Below are positions 7,073 to 15,903 of a DNA stretch of 33,870 nucleotides, one piece after another (the first letter of the stretch is position 1; the number at the start of each line of letters is the position of its first letter). The stretch is from an uncultured Prevotellaceae bacterium. GTDB lineage: Bacteria > Bacteroidota > Bacteroidia > Bacteroidales > Bacteroidaceae. Position numbers and translations under genes: made by a program. A model generated the notes under the pieces. The model was given only the letters and a program-made list of their open reading frames with translations. It had not been told where the DNA came from and made no database searches. Location: positions 1-33,870 of the forward strand of contig CAMZAE010000020.1 of NCBI GenBank assembly GCA_947304115.1, read 5' to 3'.

Positions 7073-10000
7073 ATGAAAAACAATATCTTTATCAATAAAT
7101 ACGTGATGGCGTGTGCCATCTCGATTGTGATAGCACTGGTGGGCTACATTTCTATGAGCACGCTTCCAGTTGAGCAATATCCTGACATCGCGCCGCCTAC
7201 GGTATCGGTCAGCACCAGCTACTCTGGTGCCGATGAGAACACGGTGATGAAGTCGGTCATCCAGCCTCTTGAAGAAGCCATTAATGGTGTGTCGGACATG
7301 ACTTACATGACCTCAAAAGCTGCATCGAATGGTGACGTAGAGATAAGTGTGTATTTCAAGCAAGGCGTTGATCCCGACATGGCAGCGGTGAACGTGCAGA
7401 ACCGCGTCACACGTACGCAAGCCCTGCTGCCTGCCGACGTGAACAAAATCGGTGTGACAGTGCAGAAACGCCAGAATAACATCTTGCAGATTTTCGCCGT
7501 GAAGAGCGTTGACGGCAAATACAATGAGGACTTCGTCTCTAACTACGTCGATATCAACATCAAGCCACGCCTGATGCGTATCACTGGTGTCGGTAACGTG
7601 CAGAGCCTGGGTAACACATACGCCCTGCGCATCTGGCTGAAGCCCGACGTGATGGCGCAGTACGGCCTGACTCCCAACGAGGTCTTCGCAGCCATTGGCG
7701 GACAAAGCTTCGTTTCGGCTGTAGGTTCATTGGGCGAACAGTCTGAGAACTCTTATCAGTACTCCATGCAGTACAAGGGTACGCTGAAGAGCGTTGAGGA
7801 GTTCAACGACATTGTGCTGCGCACCAACGGCGGCGGTATGCTGCACCTGAGCGACGTGGCAGAAGTAAAGATTGGTGCCATGAGCTACAACTTCACATCG
7901 AATATCCAAGACCGCCCGGGTGCCATGTTCATGGTGTTCCAAGCTCCGGGAGCCAACGCTACAGAGGTGAATGCCCGCATCAACAAGACGTTTGAGGAGA
8001 TGAAGGCCAATATGCCTGCCGGGCTGGAGTTCGTGACCTTAATGACCAGCGACGACTTCCTCTTCGCAGCCATCCACAACGTAGTCGAGACACTTGTCAT
8101 TGCCATCATCCTCGTGGTGCTCGTGGTGTTCTTCTTCTTGCAGAACTTCAAGGCTACCATCATCCCCTCTATATCTATTATCGTATCACTGCTTGGCACC
8201 TTCGCCATTGTCAAGATGGCAGGCTTCTCGCTCAACATCCTGACGCTGTTTGCCTTGGTGTTGGCCATCGGTACAGTGGTCGATGATGCCATTGTGGTGG
8301 TAGAGGCTGTTATGGCGAAGATGGAGAATGGCATCAGCGATGCCCGTGAAGCCACTCGTCAGGCCATGAGCGAGGTGTCGGTAGCTGTGGTGTCGTGTAC
8401 CTTAGTATTTATGGCCGTGTTCATCCCCGTGACCTTCATGCCTGGCACCTCTGGCACGTTCTTCACCCAGTTCGGTGTGACGATTGCCTCTTCTGTCGGT
8501 CTGTCATGCGTGTCGGCCCTCACGCTTTGTCCCGCACTCTGCGCCATTATGATGAAGGTGACGGAAGGCAAGAAGGGCAAGAGCCTGACCTACTACACCA
8601 AGAAGGCCTACGATGTCAGCTATAATGCCATCTACAACAAATACAGCAAGGCCGTTCAGAAATTCATCAAGCGTCCCATCTTGGCATGGAGCCTGTTGGC
8701 AGTGGCTGCCGTGCTGCTGGTCTTCTTTATGAAGAGTCTGCCTTCTGGTCTCGTACCGCAGGAGGACCAGGGTGTGTTCTTTGCTGAACTGCGTGCTCCA
8801 GAAGGTACCACGCTGAAGCAGACGCGTGAGATGGTGAAACAAGTGGAGGCAAAGGTTAAGAAGATTCCCGAGTTGGAGAGCTTCGCTGTATGCTGTGGCT
8901 ATGGTATGTACTCGGGTGCCGGTTCCAACTTTGCCACGCTCATCGTCCGTCTGAAGAACTGGGACGACCGTCCAGGCATGAACCATCTGCTTACCCTCGT
9001 CATGTGGCGTTTCTACTTTGACTGTGAGGACATCAAGAACGTACAGGTGTTACCCTTTGAGTTACCTCAAATTCCCGGCTATGGTACGAGTAACAGTGTG
9101 AGTCTCGTGGTGGAGGACCCCACCGACGGCAACCTGTCGGAGTTCGCCAAGCAGACCGAACACTTCCTGTCCAAACTGTCTGAGCGTCCGGAGATTGCCT
9201 CCGCCATGTCCACCTACTCTGAGCGCTTCCCAAAATATCAGGTCGATGTCGATCCTGCCCAATGCGATCGTGCCGGCGTGTCGCCTGCCGAGGTACTTAA
9301 CACGCTCGGCACATACTGTGGTGGCGCGTATATCGGCAACTTCAATCAGTTTGGTAAGGTATATCGCATTATGGCGGCAGCCTCGCCCGAGTACCGCCTT
9401 GATCCGTCATCCCTGAACAACATCTTTGTGCAGGTGGGTAACGGCAAGATGGCGCCCATTTCTGAGTTCGTGTCGCTGAAGGAGATTGTCGGTCCGCCAA
9501 ATATCGAGCACTTCAACCTGTTCCAGAGCATCACCTGTTACATCAGCCCCGGTAGCGGTTATACCGAGGGTGATGTCCACAAAGTTATCGCCGAAGTGTT
9601 CAAGCAGGAGATGCCCAACACTGCCACCTACGAGTACAGCGGTATGTCGCGCGAGTTGGAGGAGGCAGCAGGCTCTAATGCCACCGCCCTCATCTATGTC
9701 ATCTGCGCTATCCTCATCTACCTCATTTTGGCATCGCTCTACAACTCTTGGTTCACACCGTGGGCCGTGCTCTTGAGCGTACCCTTCGGTCTGATGGGTG
9801 CCTTTGTGTTTGCATACCTTGGCTATAAGAACCAGATACCAGGCATGGACAACAACATCTACCTGCAGACAGGTGTCATCATGCTGATTGGCTTGCTGGC
9901 GAAAACGGCCATCCTCATCACCGAGTTTGCATCGGAGCGCCGCGCCCAGGGTCTGAGCGTCATGGATGCCGCATTCGAGGCCTGCAAGGAGCGTCTGCGC

Positions 10001-10219
10001 CCCATCCTGATGACTGTCGTCACGATGATAGCGGGTATGATACCGCTCGTCATCGAAGGCGGTGCCGGTGCCAATGGCAACCGTGCCCTCGCCTTGGGTG
10101 TCATTGGCGGTATGACTGTCGGCACCATCGCCCTGCTCTTCGTCGTGCCTGCTTTCTTCATCGTGTTCCAGAAACTGCACGAGAGGTTCCAAGGGAAAGA
10201 GGAGATAGTTGAAAATTGA
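7073..10219 (+). CDS. RND-family multidrug efflux pump, inner-membrane subunit (AcrB/HAE1 type)
   Basis: A 1048-residue protein starting at ATG 7073 (MKNNIFINKY); an upstream TTG at 7046 lies in spacer repeats and is not preferred. It has the family's 12-helix layout with two large periplasmic loops. The N-terminal TM1 is followed by LPVEQYPDIAPPTV, as in AcrB. The proton-relay aspartates Asp404-Asp405 lie in TM4 (GTVVDDAIVVVE). The second half repeats the pattern, with GLLAKTAILITEFA and RLRPILMTVVTMIAGMIPL. It exports hydrophobic drugs, dyes or bile salts from the periplasm using the proton gradient; the exact substrate cannot be read from sequence. It works with the adaptor and TolC-like genes on either side. 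Confidence 0.97.
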   Translation: MKNNIFINKYVMACAISIVIALVGYISMSTLPVEQYPDIAPPTVSVSTSYSGADENTVMKSVIQPLEEAINGVSDMTYMTSKAASNGDVEISVYFKQGVDPDMAAVNVQNRVTRTQALLPADVNKIGVTVQKRQNNILQIFAVKSVDGKYNEDFVSNYVDINIKPRLMRITGVGNVQSLGNTYALRIWLKPDVMAQYGLTPNEVFAAIGGQSFVSAVGSLGEQSENSYQYSMQYKGTLKSVEEFNDIVLRTNGGGMLHLSDVAEVKIGAMSYNFTSNIQDRPGAMFMVFQAPGANATEVNARINKTFEEMKANMPAGLEFVTLMTSDDFLFAAIHNVVETLVIAIILVVLVVFFFLQNFKATIIPSISIIVSLLGTFAIVKMAGFSLNILTLFALVLAIGTVVDDAIVVVEAVMAKMENGISDAREATRQAMSEVSVAVVSCTLVFMAVFIPVTFMPGTSGTFFTQFGVTIASSVGLSCVSALTLCPALCAIMMKVTEGKKGKSLTYYTKKAYDVSYNAIYNKYSKAVQKFIKRPILAWSLLAVAAVLLVFFMKSLPSGLVPQEDQGVFFAELRAPEGTTLKQTREMVKQVEAKVKKIPELESFAVCCGYGMYSGAGSNFATLIVRLKNWDDRPGMNHLLTLVMWRFYFDCEDIKNVQVLPFELPQIPGYGTSNSVSLVVEDPTDGNLSEFAKQTEHFLSKLSERPEIASAMSTYSERFPKYQVDVDPAQCDRAGVSPAEVLNTLGTYCGGAYIGNFNQFGKVYRIMAAASPEYRLDPSSLNNIFVQVGNGKMAPISEFVSLKEIVGPPNIEHFNLFQSITCYISPGSGYTEGDVHKVIAEVFKQEMPNTATYEYSGMSRELEEAAGSNATALIYVICAILIYLILASLYNSWFTPWAVLLSVPFGLMGAFVFAYLGYKNQIPGMDNNIYLQTGVIMLIGLLAKTAILITEFASERRAQGLSVMDAAFEACKERLRPILMTVVTMIAGMIPLVIEGGAGANGNRALALGVIGGMTVGTIALLFVVPAFFIVFQKLHERFQGKEEIVEN

Positions 10220-10290
10220 TAATTGAGAGTTGAAAGTTGAAATACGATGTCGTTATAACGTCTCAACGTCATAACGTAATAACGAAACAG
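10205..10290 (+). repeat. Word-like repeats in the pump-channel spacer
   Basis: The end of the pump gene and the 74-bp spacer contain TTGAAAATTGATAATTGAGA-type words followed by reiterated ATAACGT and CAACGT words. No promoter match is seen, so the channel gene is probably co-transcribed. Confidence 0.7.
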
Positions 10291-10293
10291 AAC

Positions 10294-11652
10294 ATGAAAA
10301 TCAATAATATCTTCACCGCAATAGCCGTGAGCCTCATGCTCTCTGGCTGCGGCCTATACAAGAAGTACGAGCAGAAAGTAGAGATACCGGCCGATGCCAT
10401 CGGTGTCAGCGGTCCTGCATCTGCGGAGGCACCCATAAGCTGGCGCGAGTTCTTTACCGACCCACTGCTGCAGAAGCTTATCGAACAGGTGCTCAAGAAC
10501 AATACAGACCTTCACTCCGCCCGCATTGCTGTGGAACAGAGCGAGGCATCGCTGAAGGCCGCCAAGCTGGCCTATCTGCCAGCATTCAGCCTTGCACCGC
10601 AGGGCACAATCTCAAGCTTTGACTACAGCAAAGCTTCCAAAGCCTACAGCCTGCCCCTGCAAATGAGCTGGGATGTAGAGACTTTCGGTTCCATCACCAA
10701 CAAGAAGAGAGCTACGAATGCTGCGCTTCTGCAAGCGCAATGCTATGAGGAGGCCGTACACTCGAACCTCGTAAGCAGCGTCGCCCAACAATACTGTATG
10801 CTGCAGGTGCTCGACCGGCAGTTGGAAATCCTTACACAGACCGACAGCCTCTGGAACGCCTCGCTTGAGACGCAAAAGTCGCTCTGGGAGAATGGCAAGG
10901 CATACTCCACAGCCGTCAACCAGATGGAGTCGTCGTGGCTGAGCGTAAAGACACAGATTGTAGATACTCGCCGAAACATCCGCAGCACGGAGAACGCCAT
11001 CTGCCGCCTGCTTGCCGTTTCTCCACAGCATATAGAGCGCAGCAAGTGGGGTAGCTACACACCTGCGGAGAAGTTCAACAGTGGGGTTTCTGCCAAGATG
11101 TTGGAGTATCGTCCGGACATCCGCATGGCCAATCATTTCATAGAAGAGGCCTATTACAACACGAAAGTTGCCCGTGCAGCCTTCTTCCCTAACCTTACGC
11201 TCTCGGGGGCAATTGGTTGGACGAACAGCGGTGGCGGTGTTGTACTCAATCCGGGAAGCCTCTTGCTCAATGCCATGGGGCAGCTTACACAGCCCATCTT
11301 CGCCCATGGGCAGTTGAAAGCGAACCTGAAAATTGCCAAGCTGACAGAGGAAGAAATGCAGCATCAATATGTGCAGACTGTCATCGATGCCGGCAACCAA
11401 GTGAACGAGGCTCTGGCCGATTGTCAGACTGCCCGTGAGAAACACGACTACTACCGCCGTCAGGTAGCTGTGCTCCATGAAGCCTACGTCGGCACCCATG
11501 AGCTGATGGATAACGGCAAAGCCAGCTATCTGGAAGTGCTCACCGCCCAGGAGTCCCTGCTCTCCGCTCAGCTCAGCGAGGCTATGAACATGTACAATGG
11601 CACACAGGCCCTTATCGCCCTCTATATCGCCCTTGGCGGCGGCACAAAGTAA
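10294..11652 (+). CDS. TolC-like outer-membrane efflux channel lipoprotein (NodT/OprM type)
   Basis: A 452-residue protein starting at ATG 10294, chosen because it gives a clean lipoprotein signal peptide with lipobox LSGC (Cys19); an upstream start would add spacer-derived residues. The two-repeat outer-membrane efflux protein pattern is present, with TDLHSARIAVEQSEASLKAA in the first half, RPDIRMANHFIEEAYYNTKVARAAFFPNLTL in the middle and SYLEVLTAQESLLSAQLSEA near the end. Three such chains form an alpha-helical tunnel with a beta barrel in the outer membrane. It completes the tripartite pump. Confidence 0.95.
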   Translation: MKINNIFTAIAVSLMLSGCGLYKKYEQKVEIPADAIGVSGPASAEAPISWREFFTDPLLQKLIEQVLKNNTDLHSARIAVEQSEASLKAAKLAYLPAFSLAPQGTISSFDYSKASKAYSLPLQMSWDVETFGSITNKKRATNAALLQAQCYEEAVHSNLVSSVAQQYCMLQVLDRQLEILTQTDSLWNASLETQKSLWENGKAYSTAVNQMESSWLSVKTQIVDTRRNIRSTENAICRLLAVSPQHIERSKWGSYTPAEKFNSGVSAKMLEYRPDIRMANHFIEEAYYNTKVARAAFFPNLTLSGAIGWTNSGGGVVLNPGSLLLNAMGQLTQPIFAHGQLKANLKIAKLTEEEMQHQYVQTVIDAGNQVNEALADCQTAREKHDYYRRQVAVLHEAYVGTHELMDNGKASYLEVLTAQESLLSAQLSEAMNMYNGTQALIALYIALGGGTK

Positions 11653-11673
11653 TAACTTCATGCGAATAAAACA

Positions 11674-12729
11674 ATGAAAAAGATAATGAATTGGGTGCTC
11701 GCCGCCATCCTCGTTTTCGGCGCGATAACCGCATTGACTTCTTGCTCCAACGATGACAAAGTGGTGGAGCTGGATCAGGAAGGGTATGCAGGCATGCCGC
11801 TCATTATATACGACACTGACATCGGCTCATCGACCGACGATCTCTTTGCCTTGGAGATGCTCTACCGCTATGAGGACGAGGGGCGTTGCCGCTTGCTCGG
11901 AGTAATGGTTGACAGAGAGGGCGAACGGAATGCGGCCTTTTCCGACGTGATGAATACGTACTTCGGCCATGGCGACGTGCCCGTCGGCCTTGTGCGCGAC
12001 GGCATCAAGGAGCCGAAGGTGTGGATTGACTATGCTCACGTGGCCGACACGAAGGATGACGAGGGGCAGCCGATGTTCCGGCGCACGGTGGCCGACTATT
12101 CGTCGCTGCCCGACGGCTGGCAGCTCTATCGCCGTCTGCTGGCCGCGCAGCCCGACCACTCTGTGAGCATCGTGAGCGTGGGCTTCGTCACCTGTCTGGC
12201 ACAACTGCTGACATCCGGGGCCGACACGTATTCATCTCTCACGGGCGTGGAGCTGGTGCGCCGCAAGGTGAAATGTATCTATCTGCAGGGCGGCGTGTTC
12301 GGCGAGGCCGTGGAGCCCGATTTCAATTTCGCCCAAGGCATCACGTTCGCCAAGACCTTCTTCCAGAACTGGCCGCAGGAGGTTGATATGGTATTCTCGC
12401 CGATGGAGGCAGGACAGAACGTGGAATATACGCCCGGGCAGGTCATCGCCGACGTCTCGTGGACCGACGCGCACCCCATCAAGCAGGTCTATATGCAGTG
12501 CGACTGCAACACCGGTCAGCGCATGTGGGACGTGATGCTCGTCGTACAAGCCGTGGAGGGCGATGCCCTGTTCTCGCTCTCCGGGCGCGGCACCGTGATT
12601 CTCGACGACCAGGCCGAGACCATCTTCACACCCTCGCCAACAGGCAACATCCGCTACCAACTGCCCGGCTCCGAAGCGTGGGCTGCGCAGATGCTGGAGA
12701 AGATACGAAACGCTAACAAACAGAGATAG
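11674..12729 (+). CDS. Inosine-uridine nucleoside hydrolase-like lipoprotein
   Basis: A 351-residue protein with a lipoprotein signal peptide (TSC, Cys24). Mature residues begin with PLIIYDTDIGSSTDDLFAL, the family's Ca-binding aspartate cluster (DTD..G...DD). A VSIVSVGFVTCLAQLL segment follows and a late MWDVMLVVQAVEG segment corresponds to the conserved WD motif. The family cleaves the N-glycosidic bond of ribonucleosides. Placement on the periplasmic or surface side would suggest nucleoside scavenging. Several canonical C-terminal substrate residues are not obvious, so the substrate may differ. It starts 21 bp after the TolC-like gene and may be on the same transcript. Confidence 0.88.
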   Translation: MKKIMNWVLAAILVFGAITALTSCSNDDKVVELDQEGYAGMPLIIYDTDIGSSTDDLFALEMLYRYEDEGRCRLLGVMVDREGERNAAFSDVMNTYFGHGDVPVGLVRDGIKEPKVWIDYAHVADTKDDEGQPMFRRTVADYSSLPDGWQLYRRLLAAQPDHSVSIVSVGFVTCLAQLLTSGADTYSSLTGVELVRRKVKCIYLQGGVFGEAVEPDFNFAQGITFAKTFFQNWPQEVDMVFSPMEAGQNVEYTPGQVIADVSWTDAHPIKQVYMQCDCNTGQRMWDVMLVVQAVEGDALFSLSGRGTVILDDQAETIFTPSPTGNIRYQLPGSEAWAAQMLEKIRNANKQR

Positions 12730-12735
12730 TATTCT

Positions 12736-13215
12736 ATGAAACAAGCAAAACTATGGATGATGGCCGCCATCCTCGTTTGCGGCGCAACAACAGTAAGTGT
12801 TTCACTGGTTTCCTGCAATGACGCTAACGTTCAAGAAAACGAATCCGCCGCAGAGGTGAAGGGTGAAGAACTGATTCGCACCAGCCAGAGTTGGGACGGG
12901 GTGGAGCTGCCCGACTATCTGCAGGGCCGCCCCGAACTGGTGGCTGTGAAGTATGAATTCCCTGTCGGTAAGAAGCTGGGCTGGCACCACCATCCGGTGA
13001 TGAACTACGGCATACTGGTGCAGGGCGAATTGACCATCATCGGGCAGGACGGCAAGGAGAAAGTGGTACATGAGGGCGAACCCGTCGTCGAGATGGTGAA
13101 CACCATCCACCACGGCGAGAACCGAGGTGACAAGGACGTCATCCTCTACATGTTCTACCTCTCACAGAAGGACCTGCCGCTGGCCGTTCAGCACCCTGAG
13201 ATTCCACTGGACTAA
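12736..13215 (+). CDS. Cupin-domain lipoprotein
   Basis: A 159-residue protein with signal peptide and lipobox VSC (Cys27). The cupin motif 1 region reads GWHHHPVMNYGILVQGE and motif 2 ends with NTIHHGENRG, so the metal-binding histidines are present. The reaction is unknown. The gene follows the nucleoside hydrolase by six bases, and the two share an unusually similar signal peptide (AAILV.GA), so they are likely co-transcribed and may act in the same compartment. Candidate functions such as a sugar isomerase or dioxygenase cannot be distinguished. Confidence 0.85.
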   Translation: MKQAKLWMMAAILVCGATTVSVSLVSCNDANVQENESAAEVKGEELIRTSQSWDGVELPDYLQGRPELVAVKYEFPVGKKLGWHHHPVMNYGILVQGELTIIGQDGKEKVVHEGEPVVEMVNTIHHGENRGDKDVILYMFYLSQKDLPLAVQHPEIPLD

Positions 13216-13256
13216 ACACCTAAGGTTCTTTTCAATAAGGCAAACAGTCCCAAACG

Positions 13257-14189
13257 ATGGAAAAGTTGAAAGACAAATACAGGCGGTTTAAGGAGTGGAA
13301 ACAACATCCTCACCAGGTGGCACCACTTTCAGAGGAAGAGCACGAGTGTACTACCTGTGGCACGCACTATCAGGGCAACTACTGCCCGCGATGCGGACAG
13401 TCGGCCAAGATAGGCCGCTATTCCTTCAAGAATGCCTTCCTGTTGTTTCTTGATGTCTGGGGCTTGGGCAATCGTGGAATGTTCCGTAGTATTCGCGACC
13501 TCCTGTTGCGCCCTGGCTACATGATTCGCGACTACCTCGGAGGAATGCAGATGGCCTACTTCCCTCCCTTCAAAATGTACTTCCTACTCTCCGCCCTGTC
13601 GCTGCTGATGGATACGGGCATGAACATCCAGGGCATAAACCGTTTGGAACATCAGAAGAAGGAATCCGAGGAACTTGTGATGAGTTTTAAGACTGAAGCA
13701 GAACAGGCAGAGGCACATGAGAAAACAACTTCAGAAGAGATAGGAAAGACACTCGTCAAGGAGGAGCAGAAGAATGAAGGGCAAGAGCAGATATCTGAGA
13801 AAATCAGCAGATGGAGCGAACAGCACGTTTCGGTGTTGATGCTCATTTCCCTGTTGCTCTTCTCCTGTCCGCTCTGGTTGCTGTTCCGCCACAGCCCTGC
13901 CATGCCCGATATACGCCTTTCGGAAAGCTTCGTGGCGATGGTTTTTATCAGCAACATGCTATTCATCTATGGAATTGTCCCCTCGCTGTTCTGCTTCAGC
14001 TTGAAGGCAGAAACCATCTACAGTCTGCTTTCCGTGCTACTCATCATCATTCCCATCAAGCAGTTGTCGGGCTACAGCTATTGGCATACCATCTGGCGAT
14101 TGGCCTTAGCCGCTTTTGCGCTTTTCTTCATTCTCATATTGCTGTGCGTTGTTGCCGGAACAGTTTTAGCCATAATTAGTGTGAACTGA
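13257..14189 (+). CDS. DUF3667 membrane protein with zinc ribbon
   Basis: A 310-residue protein. Near residue 32 it has a zinc-ribbon-like segment with two Cys pairs (CTTCG and CPRCGQ), followed by FKNAFLLFLDVWGLGNRGMFRSIRDLLLRPGYMIRDYLGG, the typical start of DUF3667. A first hydrophobic segment lies near 100-120. A Glu/Lys-rich, probably coiled-coil region (about 130-185) follows, then three further hydrophobic segments to the C-terminus. It is an inner-membrane protein of unknown function, common in Bacteroidetes. Confidence 0.85.
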   Translation: MEKLKDKYRRFKEWKQHPHQVAPLSEEEHECTTCGTHYQGNYCPRCGQSAKIGRYSFKNAFLLFLDVWGLGNRGMFRSIRDLLLRPGYMIRDYLGGMQMAYFPPFKMYFLLSALSLLMDTGMNIQGINRLEHQKKESEELVMSFKTEAEQAEAHEKTTSEEIGKTLVKEEQKNEGQEQISEKISRWSEQHVSVLMLISLLLFSCPLWLLFRHSPAMPDIRLSESFVAMVFISNMLFIYGIVPSLFCFSLKAETIYSLLSVLLIIIPIKQLSGYSYWHTIWRLALAAFALFFILILLCVVAGTVLAIISVN

Positions 14190-14194
14190 AGTCC

Positions 14195-14605
14195 ATGAAA
14201 AGGAGCAAGCTGTCACGTCGCATCACATGGCATGTTATCGGAATCATGTCGTTCTTTAATGTGCTGATCATTGGTGTCATACTCGTCTTTGTCTTCAGGG
14301 TCTCACTGATGAACAGCGACATGCGCGGACAGTATGTCGCCAGTGGGATAGAAGGCAAGATAGAGTCGTTGCTGTGGGCCGTGCATGTTGGGGCAGCCAA
14401 CAGCCGTGACGAGGTAGAGAGAAGCCTGGACAGCTCAGAGCGCGTCTTTGATGCCTTGGAGCACGAAATCACCGTGAACCAGTTCCTGGACTGCTTTGCC
14501 GCCTTCGAGCCGGATTACTTCAAAGAGCAGGGCCGCTGGTTTGAAGCCTATCTTTATCATGCCGACAGCACCCGCCTTGAGCGCCGGCAGATAGGCTCGC
14601 CATGA
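14195..14605 (+). pseudogene. Truncated sensor protein: N-terminal Cache-like region only
   Basis: 136 residues: a short basic start, one transmembrane helix (HVIGIMSFFNVLIIGVILVFVF) and the beginning of an extracytoplasmic sensor domain (FLDCFAAFEPDYFKEQGRWFEAYLYHAD..RRQIGSP). The sequence stops at the point where such proteins normally continue with the rest of the Cache domain, then HAMP and a phosphatase (SpoIIE) or kinase domain. Nothing downstream supplies these. It is best read as the remnant of a larger signalling gene broken at about 14600. Expression as a short membrane protein is possible but not supported. Confidence 0.65.
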
Positions 14606-14911
14606 ACGTGCTGGCGACGACGATACCTGGTTTGTTCTGCCTCTTCATCGGCGTGCTCTCTATTATTGCCTTCCGCCGCCTTTTGCCAGACCGTAAGGCC
14701 CCTGAGTCGGACTCGGAGGATACAATAGAATATACCGCAGAGTTGATTGTCCCTTCGAGCCATCAGTTTATTGCCAAGACGATTGGCCAGGCCGACATGT
14801 TCCACGTCAATGGCTGCCGCCTTTTGAAATGGAGGCATTTCGACGATGCTTCTGTGCCCATCAATGAAAACGAAATTCTGATGGGCGGCGATCATTTGCT
14901 CTATGCAGGAC
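14602..14911 (+). pseudogene. Fragment of an SLC13-type permease with TrkA-C domain
   Basis: The segment reads as one transmembrane helix (TIPGLFCLFIGVLSIIAF), then RRLLPDRKAPES and an RCK/TrkA-C-like stretch (ELIVPSSHQFIAKTIGQADMF..GGDHLLYAG). This is the order found in the middle of SLC13/CitT permeases carrying TrkA-C domains. The rest of the permease is absent on both sides. After LLYAG the same frame continues to 15105 as Leu/Arg-rich sequence unlike any protein, consistent with a broken reading frame. The family assignment rests on short motifs. Confidence 0.5.
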
Positions 14912-15040
14912 TTCACTTACGACTTCGGCATCAGCGACCTCACAGGCTGCGACATTCTTCAGACCTATTACTATTGGTACTGGGAAAAGTCAGGCCCGTG
15001 TCAGATAACGGACTGGCACCTCTTTATGGCCTCTTATTAG
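14903..15040 (+). pseudogene. Aromatic-rich C-terminal gene fragment, unrecognised
   Basis: In a frame different from the preceding fragment, 45 codons read MQDFTYDFGISDL, a Tyr/Trp-rich stretch and a stop. The composition looks like a real protein end (balanced, aromatic), unlike the overlapping frame. I do not recognise the family. It is probably the tail of a third decayed gene. Confidence 0.35.
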
Positions 15041-15173
15041 TCACATGCAACTCCAGAGGGAGAAACGCCCTCCGTAAGCAGGGGAAACAGCGATTAGTTT
15101 CCTAAAAGGCACAAAAATCAGCCCATAAGTGAAAATTTCTTTGCACTTCGTTCTTCATTCATAATTTTTGTTG

Positions 15174-15181
15174 TACCTTTG
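15174..15181 (+). promoter_or_regulatory. -7 element upstream of rpsP
   Basis: TACCTTTG matches the Bacteroidetes TAnnTTTG consensus and lies 59 bp before the rpsP start. A clear TTTG at the right distance is not seen, so the -33 element is weak or absent. The gap 15041-15173 shows nothing else. Confidence 0.6.
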
Positions 15182-15240
15182 CGCCGCCATTACGAGTTAG
15201 TGGCACATTTCAAACCTATATTAAAAGTTTAATTAAAATT

Positions 15241-15807
15241 ATGGCAACAAAAATCAGATTGCAGCGTCACGGCCGTAAAGGCTACGCTTTCTACAGCATC
15301 GTGATTGCTGATGTAAGAGCACCGCGTGACGGTAAGTTTACAGAGAAGATTGGTACTTACAACCCTAACACCAATCCCGCCACTGTAGATTTGAAATTCG
15401 ACCGTGCCCTGTATTGGGTAGAGGTTGGCGCACAGCCCACCGACACGGTTCGTAACATCCTTTCCCGCGAAGGTGTGTATCTTATGAAACACCTGCGTGG
15501 TGGTGTCAAGAAGGGCGCTTTTGACGAAGCAGCATGTCAGGCAAAGTTCGATGCCTGGAAAGCTGACAAGCAGAAGGGCCTGAGTCAGATCGTCGCCAAG
15601 AACGAGGCAGACAAGAAGGCTGCGACAGCAGAAAGACTGAAAGCCGAGAAGAAGGTGGGCGAAGAAATCGCGAAGAAAGTAGCAGACAAGAAGGCTGCCG
15701 AGGCTGTCGCAAAGGCAGAAGCTGAGGCTGCTGCAAAGGCAGAGGCTGAAGCTGAAGCTGCACCGGCTGCTGAGGGTGAAACAACAGAAACTCCCGCAGA
15801 GGCTTAA
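15241..15807 (+). CDS. rpsP: 30S ribosomal protein S16
   Basis: 188 residues. The first ~85 residues are S16: [30 protein letters not shown] and [24 protein letters not shown]. The rest is an Ala/Lys/Glu-rich tail, helical and highly charged (about 115-188), roughly doubling the size compared with the enterobacterial protein. Long S16 tails are usual in Bacteroidetes. Here rpsP stands alone, without rimM, trmD and rplS next to it as in many bacteria. It is bounded by its own promoter element and a terminator. Confidence 0.97.
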   Translation: MATKIRLQRHGRKGYAFYSIVIADVRAPRDGKFTEKIGTYNPNTNPATVDLKFDRALYWVEVGAQPTDTVRNILSREGVYLMKHLRGGVKKGAFDEAACQAKFDAWKADKQKGLSQIVAKNEADKKAATAERLKAEKKVGEEIAKKVADKKAAEAVAKAEAEAAAKAEAEAEAAPAAEGETTETPAEA

Positions 15808-15860
15808 AATCAATCACAAACCATTATTTCAATTAGACTTTTTCCAACCAACCAAAAACG

Positions 15861-15895
15861 GAAGGGCGTTGCCGTGAGGCAATGCCCTTCATCTT
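15861..15895 (+). terminator. Hairpin terminator after rpsP
   Basis: A 13-bp stem (GAAGGGCGTTGCC with GGCAATGCCCTTC, one G-T pair) closes a GTGA loop and is followed by ATCTT. It ends 13 bp before the queA-like start. The 3' T-run is short. Confidence 0.8.
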
Positions 15896-15903
15896 AAATC
15901 CAC

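Noticed and set aside
9407..10192. A 261-codon minus-strand frame within the RND pump gene
   Set aside because: Shadow of a conserved transporter; low-complexity charged composition and no recognisable domain.
14602..15105. One intact 167-residue protein
   Set aside because: Only the first ~100 residues resemble a protein family; the rest is Leu/Arg-rich and overlaps a more protein-like frame.
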